Assembly (NCBI RefSeq): GCF_001870735.1
Contig: NZ_MORL01000011.1
Location: 94,360-158,359, forward strand
Source of the DNA: Arsenicibacter rosenii
GTDB lineage: Bacteria > Bacteroidota > Bacteroidia > Cytophagales > Spirosomataceae
Length of the DNA stretch: 64,000 nt
Reading direction: 5' to 3'
The notes under the pieces were generated by a model. It did no database searches. It was not told the origin of the DNA and was given only the letters and a program-made list of their open reading frames with translations. This document shows positions 19,382 through 27,981 of the stretch, piece after piece (the stretch's first letter is position 1; each line of letters opens with the position of its first letter). The translations under genes and the position numbers were made by a program.

Positions 19382-20836
19382 TTAGCCCCGTGTACCGGCC
19401 GTGTAGTAAAGTTCGGCCACGGCTTTCTGGTATTTAGACCGGAGTTCGGCGAGTTTTATCTGCATGTCAATCAGCTTACTTTCGCGGGTATTGACCAAAA
19501 ACAGCGAACTCTCTCCCATATCAAATTTCTGCTGCTCGGCCCGTACCAGCACGACCTGGTTCTGTACCGATTGCTGCTGAATCTGAATCTGTCGCTCCAG
19601 CGCAAGCAGGTCATTATAGGCCGCCTGCACCCCGTTCTGAATATCCCGGTTGGTCTGTGTCCGTTCCAGGGTCGTTTGCTGCGCCTTAATCTGCACCTGT
19701 TTCAGTTTTCCCCGCTCTTTCCGCAGAAACAACGGAAACAGAAAATCAACGCCGACTTTATAATTATTCAGGTTAAAATCGTAATAGGATGGTCCCTGGG
19801 CAGCAAACAAAGGGGGCTGACTCAGCAATGTCCCCGTAACGTTAACCTGCGGCTTCAACAGTTCGCGGCGGAATCGTTCTTCAATAGCCAGTTGCTGCAC
19901 CTTAGCATCCAGTTTCAGTAATTCGGGATGCTGGTCAGCCGCCCGTGCCAGCAGTTGCTGAAACACATCGGCCTTCACAACCCCCTCCGCAGGCAACTGC
20001 GGAACGGCGCGATCAGGCAGTTCAAGCGGTTGCGAGCTATCGTTCCACAAATAGGTCGATAGCATCAGCTTTGCATTCTGCAACGCCACCAGCGCCTGCT
20101 CGAGCTGCACCTGCCGGTCCTGGGCAGTGATTTTCGCTTCTACGGAATCAACAGCGGCGGCATCACCGATGCGGGCCCGCCGACTCACGGCCAGATACCG
20201 TGTATCTGCCAGTTGAAAGCCCTCGCGTAACAATCGCACCTGCTGATAGGCCAGATACCAGGTCCAGTACTCCTTAGCGGCGCTGAACCAGACTTTGTTG
20301 ATCTGCTTCACCCGTTCGGCTTCGGCCGCCGTCAGCATCGTCTGCGCCTGTTTCAGGGTTGCCCGCCGTGCATCGATCAGGAGGCCCTGCCCCAGCGGAA
20401 TGCTGAGGCCGACACCGGCCAGGCCACTGTTTGAAGTCCGCGTTTCCGGATTCACCGCCTGCCCGACAAAGCGGTCATAGGTTACTTTGAGATCGGCTCC
20501 CCCCCACCAGACGGGTACTTTCAGCTCGTTCGCCCATTTGTTATAGTACAATGATTTTGAATCGTCCGGATTACCGAATTGCTTACGGTCAAAGCCGGAA
20601 GCCAGTTTCGGGTCAAAGCCGCCACGGGCCTGCATTACCTCCTGCCGCGCCTCTTCGCTCAGCAGGTTAGCCTGCCGGATAATCGGGTGATTGTTCAGCA
20701 TCAGCGCCGACAGATCGCTCAGCGAAAACACGGCTGTCGTATCCTGTGCGCTTACCGGCCGGCCAATACACATCCCCAGTACCAATATGGCAACACTACA
20801 CCAGCCGGTCAGCGGCTGTTTGACGGCAAATGTCAT
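19382..20836 (-). CDS. TolC-family outer-membrane efflux protein
   Basis: A 484-aa protein with a signal peptide (ending VSAQ) and the two-fold repeated alpha-helical architecture of TolC channels: LSDLSALMLNNHPIIRQANL near the N-terminus and LELPDRAVPQL in the middle, with long coiled-coil helices such as RTQTNRDIQNGVQAAYNDLL. It would form the outer-membrane duct of a tripartite exporter. It overlaps the HlyD gene by 4 nt (translational coupling) and is last in the operon. Confidence 0.9.
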   Translation of the reverse strand: MTFAVKQPLTGWCSVAILVLGMCIGRPVSAQDTTAVFSLSDLSALMLNNHPIIRQANLLSEEARQEVMQARGGFDPKLASGFDRKQFGNPDDSKSLYYNKWANELKVPVWWGGADLKVTYDRFVGQAVNPETRTSNSGLAGVGLSIPLGQGLLIDARRATLKQAQTMLTAAEAERVKQINKVWFSAAKEYWTWYLAYQQVRLLREGFQLADTRYLAVSRRARIGDAAAVDSVEAKITAQDRQVQLEQALVALQNAKLMLSTYLWNDSSQPLELPDRAVPQLPAEGVVKADVFQQLLARAADQHPELLKLDAKVQQLAIEERFRRELLKPQVNVTGTLLSQPPLFAAQGPSYYDFNLNNYKVGVDFLFPLFLRKERGKLKQVQIKAQQTTLERTQTNRDIQNGVQAAYNDLLALERQIQIQQQSVQNQVVLVRAEQQKFDMGESSLFLVNTRESKLIDMQIKLAELRSKYQKAVAELYYTAGTRG

Positions 20837-22185
20837 TTTTTAGCCCCCTCCGCAGGCTTCGGCTCTTCTTTCAGGCTTGGCGGGAAGCCATTCAGCTGAC
20901 GCCAGATTTCGTACCAGATCGGTACATCGTCGAGCATCACCCAGCCGTATACACCGGAGCCTAACCGCAGCTGCTTCGGCCACGGATGATCGTCGGCGTG
21001 GGGCCTTACCAGCAAACGATATTTACCGTTGGTGCTGCTTACTGCGTCGATAATGGCAACTTCACCGCCAAACGTACCAACCGCCACAGTCGGCCAGCCC
21101 GAAAACTGCACTGCCGGCCAGCCATCAAACTGAAGCCGAACCGTACGGCCCGGCGTAATCAGCGGCACATCCATGGCCCGCACATACAGTTCAACCGCCA
21201 GCAAGGGTGACTCAGGCTGCAAGGTTGCAATCGACTCACCTTCCTTAATTGTCTCTCCAATACCCGCTTTCAGGGTTTTTACAACATAACCATTCTGCGG
21301 TGCCCGGATCACATACATTCCCTGACGTACGTCAACGCTGCTGATTTTATTCCGGATTTTCGAGATTTCCCCTTCGGCTTCGGCCCGGTACGAAACGGCC
21401 GACGCTTTATCCGACATGGCCTTGGCCATTTTTTCCTGATATTCGGCCTGAATGTTGCTCAGCTCGATGCGGGCATTGATCAGTTCCTGCCGCGACACGT
21501 CCAGTTTGTTTTCCTGCGTTACCACCTTGGCATAATCTTCCTGCAATTTCAGGCGGCGGGTTTCCAGATCGGTCAGGGAAAACAGGCCGTCTTTGTAGCC
21601 TTTTTCGTAACGCTCCAGCCGGTCGACCGCAATCTGGTAATTTTTCCGGATGGCAATCAGGTCCGTACTGTCGATTCTGACTTTAAAGCGTGATTGCTTC
21701 ACCTTATTCTGCGCCGACGACAGCTTGAAGCGCAGGCCATCTTCAAGGGCTTTCAACTGGCCTTCGAGCGCCGAGATCTTGGAATCTGTAGCTGACAGAC
21801 TTCCCTGTTTGGCCCCCAGCTGCTCTTCCAGCCGTTGGTCGATGTTAGGGTCAAAGTATTCGTCTTTAATCTCGGAAATCACCAGCAGCGTATCTCCTTT
21901 CTTAACCAGCTGTCCCTCGCGGATCGCCCAGTGTTCGATCCGGCCGGCGATGGCGTTCTGGATGGTTTGCGGCCGGTCCTGCGGTGTGAGCGAGGTAACG
22001 GTTCCCTCGCCGGTAACGTTCTGCCGCCACGGCAGAAACAGAATCACAATCAGGCCAGCCAGCATAAAGAGCATAAAACGACCCAGTTTGCGGGCAGCCT
22101 GTAATTCGGGTATTGAGCGTAGTGCCTGCAACGGATAGGTTTTCCATAGGGCTTCATCTACGCGTTGTCTTGATAAGTTCAGCAT
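20833..22185 (-). CDS. HlyD-family membrane-fusion (periplasmic adaptor) protein
   Basis: A 450-aa protein. An N-terminal cytoplasmic stretch precedes one transmembrane helix (FMLFMLAGLIVILFLPW, about residues 38-54). A lipoyl half-motif follows (GRIEHWAIREGQLVKKGDTLLVI), then a long alpha hairpin and the second lipoyl half (VIRAPQNGYVVKTLKAGIGETIKEGE) with a beta-barrel (VRAMDVPLITPGRTVRLQFDGW). It would bridge an inner-membrane pump and TolC. It sits between the ABC membrane-domain gene and TolC in one operon. Confidence 0.9.
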   Translation of the reverse strand: MLNLSRQRVDEALWKTYPLQALRSIPELQAARKLGRFMLFMLAGLIVILFLPWRQNVTGEGTVTSLTPQDRPQTIQNAIAGRIEHWAIREGQLVKKGDTLLVISEIKDEYFDPNIDQRLEEQLGAKQGSLSATDSKISALEGQLKALEDGLRFKLSSAQNKVKQSRFKVRIDSTDLIAIRKNYQIAVDRLERYEKGYKDGLFSLTDLETRRLKLQEDYAKVVTQENKLDVSRQELINARIELSNIQAEYQEKMAKAMSDKASAVSYRAEAEGEISKIRNKISSVDVRQGMYVIRAPQNGYVVKTLKAGIGETIKEGESIATLQPESPLLAVELYVRAMDVPLITPGRTVRLQFDGWPAVQFSGWPTVAVGTFGGEVAIIDAVSSTNGKYRLLVRPHADDHPWPKQLRLGSGVYGWVMLDDVPIWYEIWRQLNGFPPSLKEEPKPAEGAKK

Positions 22186-22217
22186 ATTGAAATGGCAAAC
22201 AAAGTCTTGTGAATGGA

Positions 22218-23213
22218 TTACGCCTCTTCGGTTTCTTCGATCGGCAGGTCGGTAACACTACCGAGTTTCTCAACGGCAGTCAACAGGTCAAAAACCGTAT
22301 CAATACTCATGATCAGCTTTTCGACCGCCCCCGTAACCAGAACAATCACGAGCTCTGCTGCCACAAACTGGCCCAGGGTCATCTGGCGCTCTACTACGAG
22401 CAGCGTACCGGCAATCAGCAAGCCTCCGACAATGAACGTCTTAAACGTTACCGTGCTGTAGAAAAAGCGTTTTAATACACGGAAATGATCATTCCGGTTT
22501 TCGAGATAACCCGCTACCAGCTTATCCATTTTTCCAATCGCTATATCACAATTCCCGGCTTTGCGGTATTCCGGCAGATCTCTGGCCAGATCTTCCAGAT
22601 AAGCAACGACCTTATACTTGTATTTTGATTCTTTAAGACTGGTTTCCAGCCCGCGGCGCCCCAGAATCGCGACCATGACCGCCACACAGAGGAATGTCAG
22701 TAAACCAAATACAATAAAGAAAGGGTGATAGAAGGAAAGCAGAATTACCCCGAAAATGATTTGCAGTACGGCCGCCGTAATATCAATCAACAGTTTTGGC
22801 AAGCCTTTCTGCACCGTCAGTACATCAAAAAAACGGTTCATCAATTCTGGTGGATAAGACCCTTCCAGGGCCTCATCCTTGATCCGTGGCAACCGGTACG
22901 TAAACTCAAAAGCGGCTTTGACGAAAATGCGCTGCTGCAGCACCTCTACCAGCGACATCTGTCCGATGGTCAGTAATCCGTTTAGCACAACCCCTATGAT
23001 TACCAGCGCAATAAGCAGATAAATAGAGTTAAACACCATCCCGCTCGATACAAAGTTGAAAACGGCCTGTACGCCCAGTGGCAACGACAAACTGATTAAA
23101 CCGGCGATGATGGCATATAAATAGACATATAAGATATCTCTCTTTTCCGTCGTCAGCAGGCGTATCAGCCGCTGTAACGGGGTTGGTGGTTGGGTAGTAA
23201 CTTCCTGAAGCAT
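22218..23213 (-). CDS. ABC exporter transmembrane domain protein lacking the nucleotide-binding domain
   Basis: 331 aa from the Met at 23,213 (MLQEVTTQPPTPLQRLIRLL); a start 42 nt upstream is possible but falls in the operator region. Six transmembrane helices of a type I ABC exporter are visible (for instance YVYLYAIIAGLISLSLPLG, IYLLIALVIIGVVLNGLL, LGQFVAAELVIVLVTGAVEKLI). The protein ends shortly after TM6 with LGSVTDLPIEETEEA, where a linker to an ATPase domain normally starts. No Walker A, signature motif or Walker B exists in this frame or before the HlyD gene 32 nt downstream. It must work with an ATPase encoded elsewhere, or in a non-transport role. Confidence 0.8.
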   Translation of the reverse strand: MLQEVTTQPPTPLQRLIRLLTTEKRDILYVYLYAIIAGLISLSLPLGVQAVFNFVSSGMVFNSIYLLIALVIIGVVLNGLLTIGQMSLVEVLQQRIFVKAAFEFTYRLPRIKDEALEGSYPPELMNRFFDVLTVQKGLPKLLIDITAAVLQIIFGVILLSFYHPFFIVFGLLTFLCVAVMVAILGRRGLETSLKESKYKYKVVAYLEDLARDLPEYRKAGNCDIAIGKMDKLVAGYLENRNDHFRVLKRFFYSTVTFKTFIVGGLLIAGTLLVVERQMTLGQFVAAELVIVLVTGAVEKLIMSIDTVFDLLTAVEKLGSVTDLPIEETEEA

Positions 23214-23226
23214 AGCTAGTGCATTT

Positions 23227-23301
23227 GATAGTTTTACTATCATTATTGATAACATAACTATTATAGGTGTGGTTTTGTTCCTATCTTTGTAAACAAATAT
23301 A
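23227..23301. promoter_or_regulatory. Divergent promoter/operator region between the exporter operon and TetR regulator
   Basis: Two overlapping perfect inverted repeats, GATAGT TTT ACTATC (23,227-23,241) and TATCA TTAT TGATA (23,238-23,251), lie just upstream of the exporter operon. A plus-strand TATCTTTG box (23,282-23,289) faces the TetR gene and a minus-strand TATATTTG box (complement of 23,294-23,301) faces the operon. TGTAAACA occurs at 23,288-23,295 and again next to the TetR start. The inverted repeats are the best candidates for TetR binding. Confidence 0.5.
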
Positions 23302-23338
23302 AAATACTCTATTAATCAATAAATATGTTGCTGTAAAC

Positions 23339-24037
23339 ATGGAATACACTGTACATATCCGGATGAACGCAAACTTATATTTGCGGAATCCGGATAGCTC
23401 TGAGCTGGGCCGTAAAATTGTCAGGCAGGGCATTCTGATGTTTGCTGACATTGGGTTCGAAGAAGCGACGTTTAAAAAACTAGCGGAACGTATCGGCACA
23501 AAGGAGGCCAGCATTTACCGTTATTTTGAAAGCAAGCACCGGTTACTGATTTACATTGTTGACTGGTACTGGCAGTGGATGGAATATCAACTGGTATACG
23601 AGACGCATAATCTTACTGATCCCAAAGAAAAACTGGAACGGGCGCTGCATCTCCTGTTACACATTGATTTGCCGGAAACGATCCGGACCAGTGACTCTGC
23701 TGATGGTATTGACCTGAAAGCCCTCCATGGTATTGTGGTGCATGAAGCCAGCAAGGCTTATCTCACGCACCATGTTACGGAAGACAACAGCCAGCATTTG
23801 TTTAAGCCTTACAAAGACTTGTGTAACCGGCTGGCCCGCATGATTCAGGACGTCCGGCCTCAGTATGCGTTTGCCCGTTCGCTGGCCAGTACGCTGGTTG
23901 AAACGGCCCATTACCAGACGTTTTTTATGCAGCATCTGCCTTCTCTGACCAATTTTGAACCAACGGGAGGCGCCTCACAACTATTGCTCTTTTTACGCCA
24001 CCTGCTCTTTTCTGCCCTGCATCAACCGGCAGTCTGA
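23339..24037 (+). CDS. TetR/AcrR-family transcriptional regulator
   Basis: A 232-aa protein with the family N-terminal HTH: GRKIVRQGILMFADIGFEEATFKKLAERIGTKEASIYRYFESKHRLL. A long all-helical ligand-binding domain follows. A second in-frame Met at 23,363 is possible. It is divergent from the exporter operon and separated by a region with perfect inverted repeats, so it very likely represses the operon and itself, released by an export substrate. The ligand is unknown. Confidence 0.88.
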   Translation: MEYTVHIRMNANLYLRNPDSSELGRKIVRQGILMFADIGFEEATFKKLAERIGTKEASIYRYFESKHRLLIYIVDWYWQWMEYQLVYETHNLTDPKEKLERALHLLLHIDLPETIRTSDSADGIDLKALHGIVVHEASKAYLTHHVTEDNSQHLFKPYKDLCNRLARMIQDVRPQYAFARSLASTLVETAHYQTFFMQHLPSLTNFEPTGGASQLLLFLRHLLFSALHQPAV

Positions 24038-24065
24038 GCGTCTGACAACCGCATGCAGCCCAAAG

Positions 24066-24093
24066 AGACAAGCCATGAGCTTGTCTTTTTTTT
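24066..24093 (+). terminator. Rho-independent terminator of tetR-family gene
   Basis: A perfect 8-bp stem AGACAAGC / GCTTGTCT with a 5-nt loop is followed by eight T residues. Confidence 0.85.
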
Positions 24094-24374
24094 ATTACCG
24101 GCAGAACACGGCAATTTTCTGAAATTGGACAATGCACCCGGAAAATAGCGTCACCGGCAGCAGTAATACAATTTTATCACTTTATTAGAAAAATACAACT
24201 CATCCGACATTTCAGAGAATCTTTTGTAGTCTGCTAATATTCAACTCAATTATCAAACAAAAAGTATGTCAAAACGAAGAACTTTGCCCCATAAAGGCCT
24301 GAATTGACCTGATTTACTTGTTTATCCGATTTTACCTTAGATACCTTTGTCACGGAAAAATTAAACTTTTCGCT
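24094..24374. promoter_or_regulatory. AT-rich upstream region of the secreted-protein gene with a TACCTTTG -7 box
   Basis: 281 bp of AT-rich DNA. A TAnnTTTG-type box (TACCTTTG, 24,342-24,349) lies 25 nt upstream of ATG 24,375, with a possible -33 TTG at 24,318-24,320 (21 nt apart). A 13-codon frame starting ATG 24,266 is present, but nothing shows that it is translated. Confidence 0.5.
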
Positions 24375-24995
24375 ATGAAAACAATTCGTTTATCCGTGAC
24401 CTCATTGCTGTTAATGGGGAGTCTGGTCAGCATGGGAGGTGCCTTGACCGGGAAAAATCCGGAAGTACGTACAGTGAAAGTTGTTAAGTCTGAGAGAAAG
24501 AAATTCCGTTTGTATATTCCGTCAACGCTGCCGTTGGGTGGGTCACAGGTACAGGTTAGCCTGACCGATGCCGATGGCAATGTGTTGCACCAGGGGACTG
24601 CTATTGACCGTTACCAGCAAGGTATCTCGTATGACCTGAATTCGTTACCCGACGGGCAGTATTTCCTGGCCGTAACCAACGATGCGTGGTGGACATCACA
24701 ACCTTTTGAGATTAATGGCAATACCTTATCCGTCGATGATAAGCGCGTAACGCAGGTGATGCGGCCCGTGGTGTCGAGCTATGCCAAAAACAAAGTTCAG
24801 CTAACGGTTCAGTCGACCAATGTTCCGGAAATGACCGTTGCACTCTACGACAAAAACAACGAGCTTGTCTTTGCCGAACATATGTCGGGAGTGGTTAAAC
24901 GCTATGATCTGTCGACACTGCCCGCCGGCAGATACACCATGTCGGTCGGCTCACCGGCTAAAAAATTCAGTGAACTGATCGATATCAGCCATTAA
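24375..24995 (+). CDS. Secreted Ig-like/T9SS-style hypothetical protein
   Basis: 206 aa from ATG 24,375 (MKTIRLSVTSLLLMGSLVSM). A signal peptide ends around GGALTG. The mature part is two beta-sandwich-like repeats with similar closing phrases: SYDLNSLPDGQYFLAV and RYDLSTLPAGRYTMSV. This is the pattern of Bacteroidetes secreted-protein C-terminal or Por-type Ig domains. No catalytic motif is visible. It is probably periplasmic or surface exposed. Confidence 0.7.
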   Translation: MKTIRLSVTSLLLMGSLVSMGGALTGKNPEVRTVKVVKSERKKFRLYIPSTLPLGGSQVQVSLTDADGNVLHQGTAIDRYQQGISYDLNSLPDGQYFLAVTNDAWWTSQPFEINGNTLSVDDKRVTQVMRPVVSSYAKNKVQLTVQSTNVPEMTVALYDKNNELVFAEHMSGVVKRYDLSTLPAGRYTMSVGSPAKKFSELIDISH

Positions 24996-25057
24996 CTCAT
25001 TCGCTTTCATTCACAAACCGTACGGCTAAAGCCGTTGTCAGGCAATGTGTTTTAACA

Positions 25058-25084
25058 AAACCCCGCTCCGAAAAGGCGGGGTTT
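25058..25084 (+). terminator. Rho-independent terminator
   Basis: A perfect 9-bp stem AAACCCCGC / GCGGGGTTT with a 9-nt loop lies 62 nt after the secreted-protein stop; the T tract is short. Confidence 0.7.
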
Positions 25085-25255
25085 CCTATTTTATCAGGCT
25101 GTGATTTAGCCCGTGTTGCCGCCAGCTACCGTTTTCTCAAAAGACCGTTCGTTCAATAAGTTATTGCATTATGCCTGTGTACCACTAATTTAAACTGTTA
25201 TCATACAAACTAGTATACCATTTATCACAAAGCAGTACAAAGGCATCGACACGCC

Positions 25256-25657
25256 ATGGAAAGTCTGGATAAAGAACAAACCAAAGAACTGATTGCTATG
25301 TGGGAGAAAACAGCCTGCTATCTCTGCCGTTTCCAGACAACGCATTGGAACGAATTCAGTTTTGAGCAACACCTTGATGTAAATGCCTATCAGAACAGCT
25401 TGCTGACCCGCGCCCATGATCTTCAGAACCGTCCGGCCCCTCCTGCCTTCCGGCAGGCCGATCATCTGCTAAGTGTTGTCCGGACCGCCACCTGCCGTGG
25501 GCTGACCGTTTTTGACAAAACCAATGACCTGTCTATCTGCCTGAGTTCAGGGGCTATTCTGGTGGCACTGGCCGCCTACGTATCCCGGGCCGATAATGAT
25601 GGTATTCAGGTTGTTGTCAGGGAGCTTGATAATGTTCTGGCGCAGGTAAATGCATAG
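25256..25657 (+). CDS. Hypothetical cytoplasmic protein
   Basis: A 133-aa protein without signal peptide or membrane helix. The N-terminal half is helical and Trp/Cys containing (MWEKTACYLCRFQTTHWNEF), and the C-terminal half ends in a helix-rich IQVVVRELDNVLAQV. No family is recognised. It stands alone between two terminators, converging on the FKBP gene. Confidence 0.55.
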   Translation: MESLDKEQTKELIAMWEKTACYLCRFQTTHWNEFSFEQHLDVNAYQNSLLTRAHDLQNRPAPPAFRQADHLLSVVRTATCRGLTVFDKTNDLSICLSSGAILVALAAYVSRADNDGIQVVVRELDNVLAQVNA

Positions 25658-25662
25658 GTCAT

Positions 25663-25714
25663 AAAAAAACGTTTGAGACCGGACATACAACGAATGTATG
25701 CCGGTCTCAAACGT
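25663..25714 (-). terminator. Rho-independent terminator of the FKBP gene
   Basis: A long hairpin with a 14-bp perfect outer stem (ACGTTTGAGACCGG, 25,669-25,682, pairing with 25,701-25,714) and an inner CATAC/GTATG stem. On the minus strand it is followed by seven T residues (the A run at 25,663-25,669), so it serves the minus-strand gene. Confidence 0.85.
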
Positions 25715-25735
25715 CAGGAAACGTATCGGATCTGC

Positions 25736-26167
25736 TTAGTTAATTGCTACCAGTTCGATGTCAAAAATCAGTTCATGACCTGCGAGCGGGTGGTTTGCAT
25801 CAAGCGTAACCGAATCGGCGGTCAGTTCACGCACAATTACCGGAATCGGACGAGGATTACCATCTTCATGCATATTCAGTGTCATGCCTTCTTCCAGCGG
25901 AATATCTTCCGGAATATCCGTCCGGTTGAGTGTAAAGATCATTTCCTCATGAGCAGGACCGTAGGCTTCTTCTACCGGAATATTGATTGTTTTAGACTCA
26001 CCAATCGTCATTCCGGTTACGCCGTCATCAAAACCTTTGATAACCTGACCGCTGCCAACCACAAACTGTAGCGGTTCACGACCTTCCGATGAGTCAAACA
26101 ATGTTCCGTCTGTCAACGTGCCTGTATAATGCACCTGTACAGTATCCCCGGCTTTCACTTGTGCCAT
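25736..26167 (-). CDS. FKBP-type peptidyl-prolyl isomerase, SlyD-like
   Basis: A 143-aa protein with the SlyD-type split FKBP domain. It starts [24 protein letters not shown], continues [22 protein letters not shown], and has an inserted flap domain ([17 protein letters not shown] to [16 protein letters not shown]) before the last strand [11 protein letters not shown]. It catalyses proline cis-trans isomerisation and assists folding in the cytoplasm. The His-rich metal-binding tail of E. coli SlyD is absent. Confidence 0.92.
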   Translation of the reverse strand: MAQVKAGDTVQVHYTGTLTDGTLFDSSEGREPLQFVVGSGQVIKGFDDGVTGMTIGESKTINIPVEEAYGPAHEEMIFTLNRTDIPEDIPLEEGMTLNMHEDGNPRPIPVIVRELTADSVTLDANHPLAGHELIFDIELVAIN

Positions 26168-26189
26168 ATCTATTTTACTATTTTTTTGG

Positions 26190-26197
26190 CAAAACTA
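26190..26197 (-). promoter_or_regulatory. Minus-strand -7 box (TAGTTTTG) for the FKBP gene
   Basis: The complement of 26,190-26,197 reads TAGTTTTG, a TAnnTTTG match 22 nt upstream of the FKBP start codon. No convincing -33 box is seen. To its right, about 26,211-26,250, is a low-complexity run built from AATGG/ATAATGG/GAACAATG units. Confidence 0.4.
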
Positions 26198-26283
26198 GTA
26201 AAATGCGCCATGAAAAATGGATAATGGCTAATGAACAATGTAAAATGCTTACTTAATGACCACCCGTCGGCCAGCCCGTATGC

Positions 26284-27756
26284 CTAGTAAGCCCGCGCAA
26301 AGACGACCCGGCGTGTTGATGGTTTTCCGGAGAATACGCAGACGCCTTCTTCTGCTGCTGCGTCAAACGGGATACAACGGATCGTGGCTTTGGTTTCTTC
26401 CTTGATCGCCTCTTCGGTTTCAGACGTGCCATCCCAGTGAGCCAGAATGAATCCGCCTTTCTCGATCTGTTCCTTAAACTCGTCCCAGGTATCTACTTTA
26501 AACGTATTTGCCTGACGGAAAGCCAATGCCTTCTGGTAAATCGACTGCTGAATATCGTCCAGCAACGCCTGGATACGCTCCAGTATGCCTTCAAACGGAA
26601 CGGTTTCCTTCGTTTTCAGGTCGCGGCGGGCGATTTCGACGGTACCGTTTTCAAAATCACGCATACCCATGGCCAGACGAACCGGAACACCCCGGAGTTC
26701 GTATTCGGCAAATTTCCAGCCCGGCTTGTTGGTGTCACTATCATCGAATTTCACCGAAATACCGGCTTTCCGCAGGTCTTTCACCAGCGGCAGTATCCGC
26801 TCCGAGAGTTGTGCCAGTTGTTCTTCGTTCCGGTAAATCGGTACAATAACCACCTGAATCGGTGCCAGTTTCGGAGGCAATACCAAACCGTCATCATCCG
26901 AGTGCGCCATAATCAGCGCCCCCATCAGACGGGTACTGACACCCCATGAGGTTCCCCATACAAACTCCTGCTGGTTTGCCTTGTTAAGGAACTGCACGTC
27001 GAATGCCTTCGCAAAATTCTGTCCGAGGAAGTGCGATGTACCGGCCTGCAGGGCCTTGCCATCCTGCATCATTGCCTCGATACACAATGTATCTTCAGCA
27101 CCGGCAAAACGCTCGTTAGGGGTTTTGCTGCCCCGAACCACCGGCATACTCATCCATTCTTCGGCAAAACGGGCATAGACATCCAGCATCTGCCGTGTTT
27201 CGGCTTCCGCTTCTGCCTGCGTCGCATGCGCGGTGTGCCCTTCCTGCCACAGGAATTCGGCTGTACGCAGGAAGATCCGGGTACGCATTTCCCAGCGCAC
27301 CACGTTTGCCCACTGGTTAATCAGCAGCGGCAGATCACGGTACGACTGAATCCAGTTTTTGTAGGTGCTCCAGATAACCGTTTCCGATGTCGGGCGCACA
27401 ATAAGTTCTTCTTCCAGTTTCGCTTCAGGGTCAACAATTACCCCTGAGCCATCTTCGGCATTTTTGAGCCGGTAGTGGGTCACCACCGCACATTCCTTGG
27501 CAAACCCTTCTACGTGCGAAGCTTCCTTGCTCAGATACGATTTGGGGATAAATAGCGGGAAATAAGCGTTGGAATGACCTGTTTCCTTAAACATATCGTC
27601 CAGCGCCCGCTGCATTTTCTCCCAGATAGAGTACCCGTACGGCTTGATCACCATACAACCACGAACGGCTGAGTTCTCGGCCAGATCTGCCTTTTTGATT
27701 AATTCGTTATACCACTCCGAATAATTTTCGCTGCGTGAAGGAATCGCTTTTGCCAT
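26284..27756 (-). CDS. proS: Prolyl-tRNA synthetase (eukaryote/archaeon-like type 3)
   Basis: A 490-aa protein, the short ProRS form without the bacterial editing insertion. It charges tRNA-Pro with proline. Visible class II motifs are the N-terminal [34 protein letters not shown] (motif 1), [26 protein letters not shown] (motif 2) and [22 protein letters not shown]-terminal zinc-domain-like region ends [18 protein letters not shown]. It is monocistronic and divergent from the lipoprotein gene at 27,982. Confidence 0.96.
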   Translation of the reverse strand: MAKAIPSRSENYSEWYNELIKKADLAENSAVRGCMVIKPYGYSIWEKMQRALDDMFKETGHSNAYFPLFIPKSYLSKEASHVEGFAKECAVVTHYRLKNAEDGSGVIVDPEAKLEEELIVRPTSETVIWSTYKNWIQSYRDLPLLINQWANVVRWEMRTRIFLRTAEFLWQEGHTAHATQAEAEAETRQMLDVYARFAEEWMSMPVVRGSKTPNERFAGAEDTLCIEAMMQDGKALQAGTSHFLGQNFAKAFDVQFLNKANQQEFVWGTSWGVSTRLMGALIMAHSDDDGLVLPPKLAPIQVVIVPIYRNEEQLAQLSERILPLVKDLRKAGISVKFDDSDTNKPGWKFAEYELRGVPVRLAMGMRDFENGTVEIARRDLKTKETVPFEGILERIQALLDDIQQSIYQKALAFRQANTFKVDTWDEFKEQIEKGGFILAHWDGTSETEEAIKEETKATIRCIPFDAAAEEGVCVFSGKPSTRRVVFARAY

Positions 27757-27871
27757 CTTAATTTAGTTGTCCGTTACCCTGTTTTCTATTGTCACCATTT
27801 TGGATAAATAAAAAACTTTTAACCGCATTTAAACCCTTATCACCCAATTTGGGTCTAATGTATAAAAGGGC

Positions 27872-27901
27872 TTGCAAAGATAGGTTTTTAAACTATATTT
27901 G
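27872..27901 (+). promoter_or_regulatory. Promoter of the 27,982 lipoprotein gene (TTG-N19-TATATTTG)
   Basis: TTG at 27,872-27,874 and TATATTTG at 27,894-27,901 are separated by exactly 19 nt, a clean match to the Bacteroidetes -33/-7 consensus. It implies a leader of about 75 nt. A minus-strand TATCTTTG (complement of 27,875-27,882), facing proS, sits inside the spacer, so the two divergent promoters overlap. Confidence 0.6.
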
Positions 27902-27981
27902 TAATCAAAGTGCTCTTCCAGGCGTTATTACCTAAAAAGTACGACAATTTGGAGTTTCCAATACAAAACTGACTTTTTCCA

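Noticed and set aside
24266..24307. 13-residue leader-peptide-like frame (MSKRRTLPHKGLN)
   Set aside because: No attenuator hairpins or codon bias relevant to a regulatory leader are visible, and the downstream gene is not biosynthetic.
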